A DNA stretch of 64,000 nt from Paenibacillus peoriae KCTC 3763 (GTDB lineage Bacteria > Bacillota > Bacilli > Paenibacillales > Paenibacillaceae): contig NZ_AGFX01000041.1 in NCBI RefSeq assembly GCF_000236805.1, positions 248,001-312,000 of the forward strand, given 5' to 3'. Position 1 is the stretch's first letter; each line of letters begins with the position of its first letter. Position numbers and translations under genes: made by a program. Shown here piece after piece: positions 36,700 to 43,886 of this stretch. Under the pieces are notes generated by a model. That model was not told the DNA's origin. It did no database searches and saw only the letters and a list, made by a program, of their open reading frames with translations.

Positions 36700-37479
36700 T
36701 TATCTAGCTCTTAGGGTTCTTTCGTAATCTTCAAATCTAACTTTTCGAATCATGCTTCTATTTTCTGTTCGAACAATAATCCCTTCGGATTTACCGATTA
36801 CATCAATACCTACCTTAGTAAATTCATATTTCTTCAAATACGCGTATATATCATTAATTGACTGAGGAAAAAGATCTGAACTTAAATTGTCTACGATAGG
36901 GCTAGCATCCAATTTAAAGCCATCAATCAATCTGCGCTTCTCTGTCTCGTTGTAAAATGGCTGTCCTCCATTGTCTCTCCAAGATGCTATAGCAGATACA
37001 TCCCTATCCATCAATCTATTAAACTGCTCCCATGTGAGGGAAAAAACATCGAATACTTGATAACCTTGTGTTTTATTCTGCGTATAGTTTTTAGATTTAG
37101 GAGTCTTTCCTCCATAAGATTCTTGATAGATAACAGTTAACGCAAGATCGTTTCGATTCTTAAAAATAGATCCTTTCAGCTCTTCTGCTAATGGCTTTAA
37201 AAATTCTGCAATGTTACCGTAAGGGTTTGCTATTCTATCTCCTTTAGAAGTTAAAAGTTCCTCTCTGGAACCGATAAAATAATCCGCTTCTTCACCATCG
37301 TTGATGAATATCATTCTTGAGTTCTCACCATCTACTTTCTCATAACAATATAGTATCTCATCAGAAGGAAAGGATTTGGCTTGAGTAAGAGTATCTTTTA
37401 GCCGCCCTCTTTCGCCTATTTCATGATATGTAAGAATGCTAGGGTATTTCGTAATCGAATTAATTTTTTGTAGATCCAT
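36700..37479 (-). CDS. RNA ligase (Rnl2/DRB0094-like nucleotidyltransferase)
   Basis: A 259-residue protein with ligase motif I YEKVDGENSRMIF (nucleophile Lys48), motif III-like ALTVIYQESYGG, motif IV GKSEGIIVRTENRS and motif V MIRKVRFEDYERT. These are the lysine-adenylation residues of the ATP-dependent RNA ligase branch; no OB-fold or other extra domain is present. AAAGGAG precedes the ATG. It is 50 bases after the exonuclease gene and probably cotranscribed. It should seal nicked or broken RNA with the neighbours; the substrate is unknown. Confidence 0.8.
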   Translation of the reverse strand: MDLQKINSITKYPSILTYHEIGERGRLKDTLTQAKSFPSDEILYCYEKVDGENSRMIFINDGEEADYFIGSREELLTSKGDRIANPYGNIAEFLKPLAEELKGSIFKNRNDLALTVIYQESYGGKTPKSKNYTQNKTQGYQVFDVFSLTWEQFNRLMDRDVSAIASWRDNGGQPFYNETEKRRLIDGFKLDASPIVDNLSSDLFPQSINDIYAYLKKYEFTKVGIDVIGKSEGIIVRTENRSMIRKVRFEDYERTLRAR

Positions 37480-37529
37480 GTTTGTCTCCTTTTATCTAAC
37501 TAAAAATTTGTTGTTATATGTGCGGTTAA

Positions 37530-38063
37530 TTAAAACTTCAATTGGTCAAATATCTTAACAAAAATCTTCGAGATATTCTTAGCATCATCAATTCCTCTAT
37601 GATGAGTACCCTCCAATGGCAGATTAAGCATCTTTAACGCTCTCTCCATACCAACTCCACGATCATTTCCAATCAATTTTCCATGCTGATGTTTAATACT
37701 TATATGATTTCTAATCCATTCAGTTCTGATTTTATGTAACTCACAGTCCTTCTTCAGTTGACTCTTATCATAAAACCCCCAAGAACAAAGGTAATAGGGT
37801 TCTTTACCAATCCATTCTTGAAACTTATAGATAACTAGTGGAAAGTATGTTGCCATATCAATTTCTTGCTGCGAAATTGAAGTTAGACTCTTACAGAAAT
37901 CAGATAATTGTGGGTTTAATTTAGGTTTAATAAAAGCTTGAAATTCGCTTATGATCTCTAAATTTGCATTTACTTTGACAGCACCAATTTCAATAATTTC
38001 ATTCTGCCTTGTTCGATCATTCTCCCAGCAGGTAGCTTCTAAATCAAAGATTATGTAGTTCAT
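37530..38063 (-). CDS. DEDDh 3'-5' exonuclease
   Basis: A 177-residue protein with FDLEATCW (Asp7, Glu9), NEIIEIGAVKVN, WGFYDKSQLKKDC (third acidic residue) and GTHHRGIDDAKNISKI (His and last Asp). The layout is that of KapD/ERI-1-like RNA exonucleases: a lone catalytic domain. AAAGGATT precedes the ATG. It sits between the 683-residue gene and the RNA ligase gene and probably trims RNA ends before ligation (inference). Confidence 0.85.
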   Translation of the reverse strand: MNYIIFDLEATCWENDRTRQNEIIEIGAVKVNANLEIISEFQAFIKPKLNPQLSDFCKSLTSISQQEIDMATYFPLVIYKFQEWIGKEPYYLCSWGFYDKSQLKKDCELHKIRTEWIRNHISIKHQHGKLIGNDRGVGMERALKMLNLPLEGTHHRGIDDAKNISKIFVKIFDQLKF

Positions 38064-38106
38064 TTTTTAATCCTTTCTTGATAAAAGACTCATATTTTCA
38101 TGATTC

Positions 38107-38154
38107 TTATCTTGGAAAAGTGGAAGATTTATTATTCCCACTTTTCCAAGATAA
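38107..38154. other. 17-bp perfect hairpin between the 683-residue and exonuclease genes
   Basis: TTATCTTGGAAAAGTGG (38107-38123), a 14-base loop, then its exact complement (38138-38154). Neither side has a good T run, so it is a poor terminator. It would sit in the polycistronic RNA of the cassette. Confidence 0.8.
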
Positions 38155-38164
38155 TTATTAAATA

Positions 38165-40216
38165 CTAATCCCAACGATCAATCTTAATGAGTCGTGTGGA
38201 ATTGCCTGATGTTACTTTCACAATCAAATTCCACTCACTGTCCTTAGAGTAACCCACACCACTAGCTGACGCTGCTTCAATTCCTTCAATTGGAGTATTG
38301 GCGGTATACGCTTCAAGCGTCTTTCTGATTTCACGAAGTTCTGGTTTCAGTGTTTCGACGAAGAATCCTCTGCCTTTACCCTCCGACAAGTCTTTACATC
38401 CGTCCAACAAGAAGAAGATATGATGGCCTGTATGAGTAACTTTCTCTTCGCCCCACAAATTTGGAGAATTCGTAATTCCGTTTACCTTGACAAAACTATT
38501 AACTGAAACATTCCATGCATCATCAGAAGAATATGAATTTGAGTTAACGATTTCTGGATGCTGCCCCTTAATATATCTAAATATAAATACGTCTTGTTGA
38601 TAGCCATCACCGCCAGCAACGCCATGATAGGAATATATTTTTCCATTGACTTCAAGCTCTACCTTGAATGGTGTGCTTCCTTTTCCTCGTTCACAGTAAT
38701 TATGAACATAGAATCTATATGTTCCATTTCTAGCTTCTCCTTCGCTCCATCTGATATTTTCTACTGGCGAGTAATCTCTATGACCTCCACCATTCATATC
38801 AATGTCCAGCCAACCATTACATCTGCTTCGCTTGTCTCCGTAGTAAATATGTTCACCGTTAGGGGTCACGCAATGCAAATCAAGATCTGTGTATCCTTCC
38901 CAAATGAGCGAGCATCGGATTTCATTGTTCTCATATTGACCACCTGCACTCTCAACCCTACGTTTGATCTCTCCGTCAATACCTCCATGATAATACCAGC
39001 TAAATGCGTTATCCCATTGCAGAATGTTAGGTGCAGTATCATCGGAAGCCGTAACCAATGCCATAAATCTATTTGGATTGTCGATTTTCACTTCAATGCT
39101 TTCTGCCGATGGCATCACCGTTCTTTGGAATTTATCCCATGTCATAACCGCGCTTGGAAGGTCAACTCTGCTTGAAATAGTATTAGTTTTCTCTTTCGGC
39201 GTAATATTACCAAATATACCTCCAGCTTTAACATCGCCCTGCTTCACAAAGGAACCTTTATTCTTCCAAATGGTCTCAGGGACTTCTTCAATCGTTGCGT
39301 ATCTTCGTTGTAGCGAATTAGCAATGCCAAGCTCCTGAACCATCTTCTCAGCTTGCTCAATGTTCCCTTGGGATGGAGCAACTTGCGCCCTCATATAATT
39401 GGAAGGACTCATTTTTTCTGCAAATCTACGACTTATAGAGTCAAATGAAAGTCCATTAACAATATCGTCAAGCAAAGTTCCGATCATGCTGCTTTTCACA
39501 TGGCAGAATCCAGAAGGAGCGTTTGCAACAGCCATCCAAGTAATGTTGTCACGAATTTGACTGTTCTGACTGTTTTGATGCTTTGCGTGAAGAACTTGAA
39601 GAAATTTAGCTACACCAAGAACTTTGTCAGACCGATACAAAGATTCTGATTCCAAGATAGTCACAGCTTGTTCTACAGCCTCCGGCGGATATTCCGTAAG
39701 TCCAGCAGTCAAAATTCTGAAATCCTCTTTCTTCTCTGCCAGTTCCTGTCCAGCAGTTTTCAACCCAGATTGATAAACCTTTTCTGCTGGAAGCGTAACT
39801 GACATATGATCCCATCCATTAGTGTGTGGTTGACCAAGATTTCTTTCACTAGAAACAAGCACCCCTGTAACTCTAGATTTAAGGATAATTTGCTTCATTG
39901 CATTGACAGAATTAATGAAAAGCTCAGGAGTGTTACTTTCATCCCACAAAGCAGAATAGATTTCGCCATCTTCAGAAATAGAAACAAGCCCACCAAAACG
40001 ATTTACGAAATTTCTACAACATTTACAAGTATAACGTTGTCTTGCTTCAAGTGGTAAGCCCTCAAGAAATGCGTCAAATACTCCATCGGAATCAGTTGTG
40101 AAAAGCGGCTTGCTGCTAAAGGTTACAAATCTTTCTTTGATTACCTCACTGAAATGTGGGTATTGATCATTGCTGTTGTCGTATTTGTCTTTGATAGAAT
40201 TGATATTGTTGTTCAC
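38165..40216 (-). CDS. 683-residue protein with Cys cluster and YfaP/DUF2135-like C-terminal domain
   Basis: Starts at GTG with AGGAGCGGG upstream. Near the N-terminus is a cysteine cluster (RYTCKCCRNF, Cys64/66/67) that could bind metal. The middle is mostly helical. About residues 435-555 (SLIWEGYTDLDLHCVTPNGE, YYGDKRS, WLDIDMNGG, PVENIRW, GTYRFYVHNY, VELEVNG) look like the beta-sandwich of YfaP/DUF2135-type proteins. There is no signal peptide. Gene order with exonuclease and RNA ligase suggests it recognises or holds their RNA target. No enzymatic motif is evident; a phage origin is possible. Confidence 0.65.
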   Translation of the reverse strand: MNNNINSIKDKYDNSNDQYPHFSEVIKERFVTFSSKPLFTTDSDGVFDAFLEGLPLEARQRYTCKCCRNFVNRFGGLVSISEDGEIYSALWDESNTPELFINSVNAMKQIILKSRVTGVLVSSERNLGQPHTNGWDHMSVTLPAEKVYQSGLKTAGQELAEKKEDFRILTAGLTEYPPEAVEQAVTILESESLYRSDKVLGVAKFLQVLHAKHQNSQNSQIRDNITWMAVANAPSGFCHVKSSMIGTLLDDIVNGLSFDSISRRFAEKMSPSNYMRAQVAPSQGNIEQAEKMVQELGIANSLQRRYATIEEVPETIWKNKGSFVKQGDVKAGGIFGNITPKEKTNTISSRVDLPSAVMTWDKFQRTVMPSAESIEVKIDNPNRFMALVTASDDTAPNILQWDNAFSWYYHGGIDGEIKRRVESAGGQYENNEIRCSLIWEGYTDLDLHCVTPNGEHIYYGDKRSRCNGWLDIDMNGGGHRDYSPVENIRWSEGEARNGTYRFYVHNYCERGKGSTPFKVELEVNGKIYSYHGVAGGDGYQQDVFIFRYIKGQHPEIVNSNSYSSDDAWNVSVNSFVKVNGITNSPNLWGEEKVTHTGHHIFFLLDGCKDLSEGKGRGFFVETLKPELREIRKTLEAYTANTPIEGIEAASASGVGYSKDSEWNLIVKVTSGNSTRLIKIDRWD

Positions 40217-40299
40217 TTTTAAACCCGCTCCTAATTGTATTATTATTTTTATGTAACATTATTGTAAAATCATCGTTTTACTTCAAAAGTCTTTGGTAT

Positions 40300-40935
40300 C
40301 TAGTTACCTGAAGCGATGAGTTTCTCAGCCTTACGATCCTTTTTAATTAGTTTATCGTTATTCCTGTAATCGTCCCATGATTCCAGACTCAAGTAAGGCT
40401 CTGCTTCAATGATATCTTTTACCTTGCTATGCTGCTGTGCTTTGAATAGCTCAATCATTTTAATTAAATCATTGCGATCTAACAGCTTCACTCCATTAAA
40501 ACTGGCTAACTGTTCACACGAGGTAGTGTATTTGCTTGAAGTTATGACAATAGACTTCTTCGCTCTGTAATACCGCATACAGCTGTATACTTCCTGAACC
40601 GCACTCAAACCAACAGGATTGGTGATTGCATACCGTTTGGCCTGAATGACATTGCGGTATCCATCACGATCCGTAAATACTAAATCTGCTCCAAAATCTC
40701 TACTGTCTTGTGTCTTATACGCATCACCATAGCCTAAACACAGGAACAGTCTGAACAGATACATTTCAAAGTCCTTGCCATCTTCCATACGGTCTATTTC
40801 GTTAATGCCGATTATATAAGGGTCAATGTCCTGCGTTACCTTATACGGTTCCTGAACACTTGGCTTTTTAAATAAGCGTAGCAACACTAAAACAATCAAT
40901 ACAGTAATGACACCAATAATCATAAATATATACAA
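40300..40935 (-). CDS. membrane-anchored Mrr-like restriction endonuclease
   Basis: A 211-residue protein. Residues 3-21 form one membrane helix, followed by RLFKKP. Residues about 50-165 are an Mrr_cat-type PD-(D/E)XK domain: GKDFEMYLFRLFLCLGYG, RDFGADLVF (Asp84), NVIQAKRY (Q98-x-K100) and VGLSAVQEVYSCMRYY. The TTG start has AAGGAGG seven bases upstream. It is the first gene of the minus-strand cassette, 83 bases before the 683-residue gene. Family members cut foreign or modified DNA, or act as defence effectors. Confidence 0.8.
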   Translation of the reverse strand: MYIFMIIGVITVLIVLVLLRLFKKPSVQEPYKVTQDIDPYIIGINEIDRMEDGKDFEMYLFRLFLCLGYGDAYKTQDSRDFGADLVFTDRDGYRNVIQAKRYAITNPVGLSAVQEVYSCMRYYRAKKSIVITSSKYTTSCEQLASFNGVKLLDRNDLIKMIELFKAQQHSKVKDIIEAEPYLSLESWDDYRNNDKLIKKDRKAEKLIASGN

Positions 40936-41038
40936 TTCTGCTCCTCCTTAGCTGCTCTAGCTCTTTTTCACACTTCCTTATAATACAACATGCAGGTACA
41001 ATTTCCCATATTATTTTGGATAAGTATAGTAAATTAAA

Positions 41039-41054
41039 CGCCTATCACTAGGCG
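41039..41054 (-). terminator. short hairpin after the 44-residue gene
   Basis: CGCCTA, four bases, TAGGCG, with a T-rich minus-strand tail. The region from 40936 to 41158 has no gene and must contain the promoter of the Mrr-like gene. Confidence 0.45.
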
Positions 41055-41158
41055 CTTATTTACATATCAAAGTGGCTAAATTTAACCCTCTCTGACTCCT
41101 GTACACACATTCCTTCTAATTTTGCTTTCCTCTTTATAACATTTAGTCCAAATTCATT

Positions 41159-41293
41159 TTACACGGTCTTTCTGTCAGCTTGAGCCAACATCTTGAGGTT
41201 GATCCAGCTACCATCTATTGTTTTAAGGTATAGTTTGCCGTCCATCAGCTTCCCAGTTTTGTACATTGGTATTGCTCCTTTCTTGGTGGACAT
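41159..41293 (-). CDS. 44-residue small protein
   Basis: Two in-frame ATGs, each with its own ribosome site: AAAGGAG before 41293, and AAGAAAGGAG before 41266, which would give 35 residues. The product is basic (MYKTGKLMDGKLYLKTIDGS, WINLKMLAQADRKTV), soluble and without cysteine. It follows the 216-residue gene by 44 bases on the same strand. The duplicated start signals argue for real translation. Function unknown. Confidence 0.6.
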   Translation of the reverse strand: MSTKKGAIPMYKTGKLMDGKLYLKTIDGSWINLKMLAQADRKTV

Positions 41294-41337
41294 ATGTATC
41301 TTCTCCTTTAGAAATGATAGTTGTGTAATGTGACACA

Positions 41338-41988
41338 TTAGAAACCCGAAACAATTCCTCTCGCTTCGTCCTCAGCACGTTCAATGGCCTGAATAAAGGG
41401 CAGCAATGGTTTCTCTGATTTATATTGAATAGCCTTCTCATATGTTCCTCCAGCAGCTTCCCATTCCCAATAAGCGATGACATCCAATGTCTCAAGGAAA
41501 TACATGGACAAGGCTTCCACAGGATTCACAGCATACAATTGCATAAACCGTTTATCTGAAAGTTGATTATGCTGTAAATATTCATCCTTCATTTGATGAA
41601 GTAAAAGAAATGTACTTTCTCCATTCACGTTGACTATACAGCTAATGAAGGTATTACGACGTTCAACAGTGTTCAAGATGATTTGCATGTCATTACGAAT
41701 ACGCCAAGCTTCAGGGGAAATATTGAGCATATTGATTAGATCATTGGTGGACAAGTCAGGTTTGTACGGTGCTGGCTCAATAATACGAGTCCAATTGTCG
41801 TCATTACCTTGCTCGAATACGCTAATTGCATCTGAGACATTCAAGCCAATTGTTTGCCATTTGCGATTGAGGGAATCGGTGATATGGTAATAGTGCAGCT
41901 CCTTTTCAGAAGCTCCTTCTTCTGATTCCCATACTTGCTTCATTCGTACAATGTCAATGATGGCTTGATTGTTAGCTTTTTTGGTCAC
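41338..41988 (-). CDS. 216-residue protein of unknown function
   Basis: GTG start with GGAGGAAG seven bases upstream; the frame itself is open to 42099, but the upstream part covers the operator. The protein is mixed alpha/beta and acidic (IIDIVRMKQVWESEEGASEK, TNDLINMLNISPEAWRIRND, CIVNVNGESTFLLLHQMKDE), with no membrane segment. Divergent from the XRE regulator and separated from it by two palindromic operators, so that regulator probably controls it. Family not recognised. Confidence 0.65.
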   Translation of the reverse strand: MTKKANNQAIIDIVRMKQVWESEEGASEKELHYYHITDSLNRKWQTIGLNVSDAISVFEQGNDDNWTRIIEPAPYKPDLSTNDLINMLNISPEAWRIRNDMQIILNTVERRNTFISCIVNVNGESTFLLLHQMKDEYLQHNQLSDKRFMQLYAVNPVEALSMYFLETLDVIAYWEWEAAGGTYEKAIQYKSEKPLLPFIQAIERAEDEARGIVSGF

Positions 41989-42078
41989 TGGGTATCTTCC
42001 TCCTTGAGATATTGGTAAAATGGCAATAGCAAAGCTAAAGAAAGTACTGCATCTTCCTTTGTTTAAGTGATAATAATC

Positions 42079-42141
42079 AATTGAACGTTTAACGTTCAAT
42101 TACATAATTCATTCTATCATATTGAACGTTTAGTGTGCAAT
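42079..42141. promoter_or_regulatory. two palindromic operators between divergent genes
   Basis: The first is a perfect 11-1-11 palindrome, AATTGAACGTT, T, AACGTTCAATT (42079-42101). The second, ATTGAACGTTTAGTGTGCAAT (42121-42141 region), is a degraded copy 42 bases on, i.e. four helical turns. They are placed to control both the 216-residue gene and the XRE gene. Confidence 0.75.
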
Positions 42142-42173
42142 CATTCTTTAACAGATATGTGGAGGTTTTTTCA

Positions 42174-42410
42174 GTGGATAATAATGAGTGGATTTTGTAT
42201 TGCAAGCTTGGTGAAATAATTGAAAAGCATGATGTGTCTGCATTAAAGCTTTCTGAAGATATTGATCATAGAAGAACAACCATCACTGATTTAATTCATA
42301 ATAAAGATATGGTCAATAAGCGTATACCTGCTTCGTTAATAACAAAACTCTGTGTTTATTTCGATGTAACACCAAATGATTTATTTGAAATCCGTAAGCG
42401 TGTTGAATAA
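42174..42410 (+). CDS. XRE-family HTH regulator
   Basis: A 78-residue protein consisting of a single Cro/CI-type helix-turn-helix: LGEIIEKHDVSALKLSEDID, HRRTTITDLIHNKDM, ASLITKLCVYFDVTPNDLFEI. The GTG at 42174 has GGAGG eight bases upstream; the upstream ATG at 42135 lies in the operator region and has no SD. It probably binds the neighbouring palindromes and represses itself and the divergent gene, as phage and plasmid regulators of this size do. Confidence 0.82.
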   Translation: MDNNEWILYCKLGEIIEKHDVSALKLSEDIDHRRTTITDLIHNKDMVNKRIPASLITKLCVYFDVTPNDLFEIRKRVE

Positions 42411-42436
42411 TCCTAATTCGAATAATTAAACACGAA

Positions 42437-42464
42437 AGAAGACCCCATAAATTAGAGGTCTTCT
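42437..42464 (+). terminator. terminator after the XRE gene
   Basis: AGAAGACC, 12 bases, GGTCTTCT, followed by a short T-rich stretch. Confidence 0.65.
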
Positions 42465-42467
42465 TCA

Positions 42468-42617
42468 TTATTGATTAGGTCTATTACTTCCTTCGTACGC
42501 AAAATTTTGTGTAATGTTGATTTCATTATCTATACGAGTCCTCTGATACTCCTTTGCCTTTAATCTCTCCAATTGTTCAAGTTCTTCAGCCCATTCTAGG
42601 CGTTCGGATGCCCTAAT
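42468..42617 (-). pseudogene. 3' fragment of a coiled-coil gene
   Basis: An open frame of 49 codons without a start: ASERLEWAEELEQLERLKAK, EYQRTRIDNEINITQNFAY, ending GSNRPNQ-stop. The heptad-like Leu/Glu pattern suggests the end of a helical protein. Preceded by stops; probably a deletion remnant. The rest of 42411-42724 holds only the XRE terminator. Confidence 0.4.
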
Positions 42618-42724
42618 TCACATCAACCAAAAAATCCAGTCATCATCAATACAGGACAACTGGATGGTAAAATTGATGTTATATTTGTCTTTCTTTTTTC
42701 ACACTATTAACATTGAAGTAGTAT

Positions 42725-43189
42725 TTAGTAAGTTTTATGAAAACTACCAACCGTAGAGTTATACTTGGCAATATCAGATGGTAACACGAAACCGATTGAT
42801 GTTTGATAAAGATTTGCAATGTCGTTCCCTGCTCCGAAATAATATGCCTGCCAAACAAATTTGGAACAATAACTATCAGCAACATTATTAAGTGTATGGT
42901 TAAAAGTATAATTTTGCACCCTACCTATATTGTTCATTGCCCATCTGGCTGCGGAAAGGCCACCTCCACCATATGCATGCATGATTGTAAACGTGTTACC
43001 TTTAGAAAACCGTGAAATATACGAGTCTAAACTCTCTGAAATGCCGGGGCCGTATGGATGGACATGGTAGATTCTATAGTCGGTTCCTACAATGCCAACG
43101 TGACCAGCAAGGAAAGTAGAAAACGACTTAGGATTATAAATAATATCTCCTGCTTGAATAGTTATGTTAGTGCTAGGATAATCCAACAA
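42725..43189 (-). CDS. YiiX/NlpC-like permuted cysteine peptidase, probably 5'-truncated
   Basis: A 154-codon frame with a permuted papain-like pattern: QAGDIIYNPKSFSTFLAGHVGIVG (first strands and the His) and then ADSYCSKFVWQAYY (the Cys). The end VLPSDIAKY is also typical. It starts at a TTG without an SD, and its 5' end abuts the ribosome site of the divergent DUF3139 gene. Relatives usually have a signal peptide; none is here. I infer that the N-terminus was lost in a rearrangement, so it may not be functional. Confidence 0.6.
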   Translation of the reverse strand: MLDYPSTNITIQAGDIIYNPKSFSTFLAGHVGIVGTDYRIYHVHPYGPGISESLDSYISRFSKGNTFTIMHAYGGGGLSAARWAMNNIGRVQNYTFNHTLNNVADSYCSKFVWQAYYFGAGNDIANLYQTSIGFVLPSDIAKYNSTVGSFHKTY

Positions 43190-43200
43190 AGGAGATAGTT

Positions 43201-43524
43201 ATGAAAAAATATGGAGTAGTAATCTTTATAGTAATTATATTTGCAAGCGTTTGGATGCTTAGTAGCTTCACTAAAAGTCATACTCAAAACGAAGCATTCA
43301 ACTATCTTGTAAAAATTCAAGGATACAAACCATCTGAAATTTATTCAGTTGAAACTCAAATAGGTAAAGCTCCCTTAGTTAGTACACAAGTTATATTCAA
43401 GGACGAAACCAATGCAAGGTATTTTTATAAAAAAGAGCAGGATAAAATTATTCAGTATAGCCAAGCCCCCGTTAAAGGAGTAGATGATGGGGCGTATAAT
43501 TACAAACATAAAGAAAAAAAATAA
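43201..43524 (+). CDS. DUF3139-like small membrane protein
   Basis: A 107-residue protein with an N-terminal membrane anchor (VVIFIVIIFASVWMLSSF) and a basic, aromatic extracellular part (IYSVETQIGKAPLVSTQVIF, ARYFYKKEQDKIIQYSQ). AAAGGAG precedes the ATG by six bases. The pattern fits DUF3139 proteins of Firmicutes, whose function is unknown. It lies at the right end of the island. Confidence 0.65.
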   Translation: MKKYGVVIFIVIIFASVWMLSSFTKSHTQNEAFNYLVKIQGYKPSEIYSVETQIGKAPLVSTQVIFKDETNARYFYKKEQDKIIQYSQAPVKGVDDGAYNYKHKEKK

Positions 43525-43579
43525 ATTGATTGTCTGATACCAAGATTGGCTTTGAAGGATTATAACGGTAGTATGCTTA

Positions 43580-43607
43580 TTTATGTACAGCACACATATG
43601 ACGAATT
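43580..43607. repeat. right copy of the 28-bp direct repeat
   Basis: Perfect match to 36473-36500; the similarity continues weakly for about eight more bases (TAATA). Confidence 0.9.
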
Positions 43608-43713
43608 ATAATATAAAATGCGACACTCGGCTGGAAACACATAAAAATGGCCCATGGAAGGATTCGTGTAGAAATAGAGTCATCACAACTGCATTCACAC
43701 AGTAGAATCCTCC

Positions 43714-43842
43714 ATGAGCTATTCACATCTTAGCTTCATTGAACGCTTCACGTTAGAAATTCTGCACGGACAAGGGAAGAGTTTAAAAGGCTATCGACCA
43801 AGAACTGATGCGACAAAATTAAAAATAATCCAGCAACTGTGA
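43714..43842 (+). pseudogene. IS30-family transposase fragment
   Basis: The first 26 codons (MSYSHLSFIERFTLEILHGQ, GKSLK) are the N-terminal HTH start of an IS30-type transposase. After that the sequence jumps to GYRPRTDATKLKIIQQL-stop, so most of the gene is missing. A CATGGA-GGATTC / GAATCC-TCCATG inverted pair just upstream (43653-43718) may be what is left of the IS end. It marks the island border. The remaining bases to 43886 hold no gene. Confidence 0.65.
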
Positions 43843-43886
43843 GATATGCAATAATTGTAGTTACTGCTGCATTCTTATAGCTTAAA

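Larger units (their letters stand above)
36473..43607. mobile_element. 7.1-kb genomic island flanked by 28-bp direct repeats
   Basis: AT-rich block between yunC and an IS30 fragment. It contains an RNA ligase, DEDDh exonuclease, a 683-residue protein, an Mrr-like nuclease, small genes, an XRE regulator, a truncated peptidase-like gene and a DUF3139 protein. No integrase is present, so it may be moved in trans, or may be the residue of a larger element. The direct repeats are the main evidence. Confidence 0.6.

Noticed and set aside
41223-41495. 90-codon minus-strand frame overlapping the 216-residue gene
   Set aside because: It lies in another frame of a better supported gene and has no SD; the real small gene there is 41159-41293.
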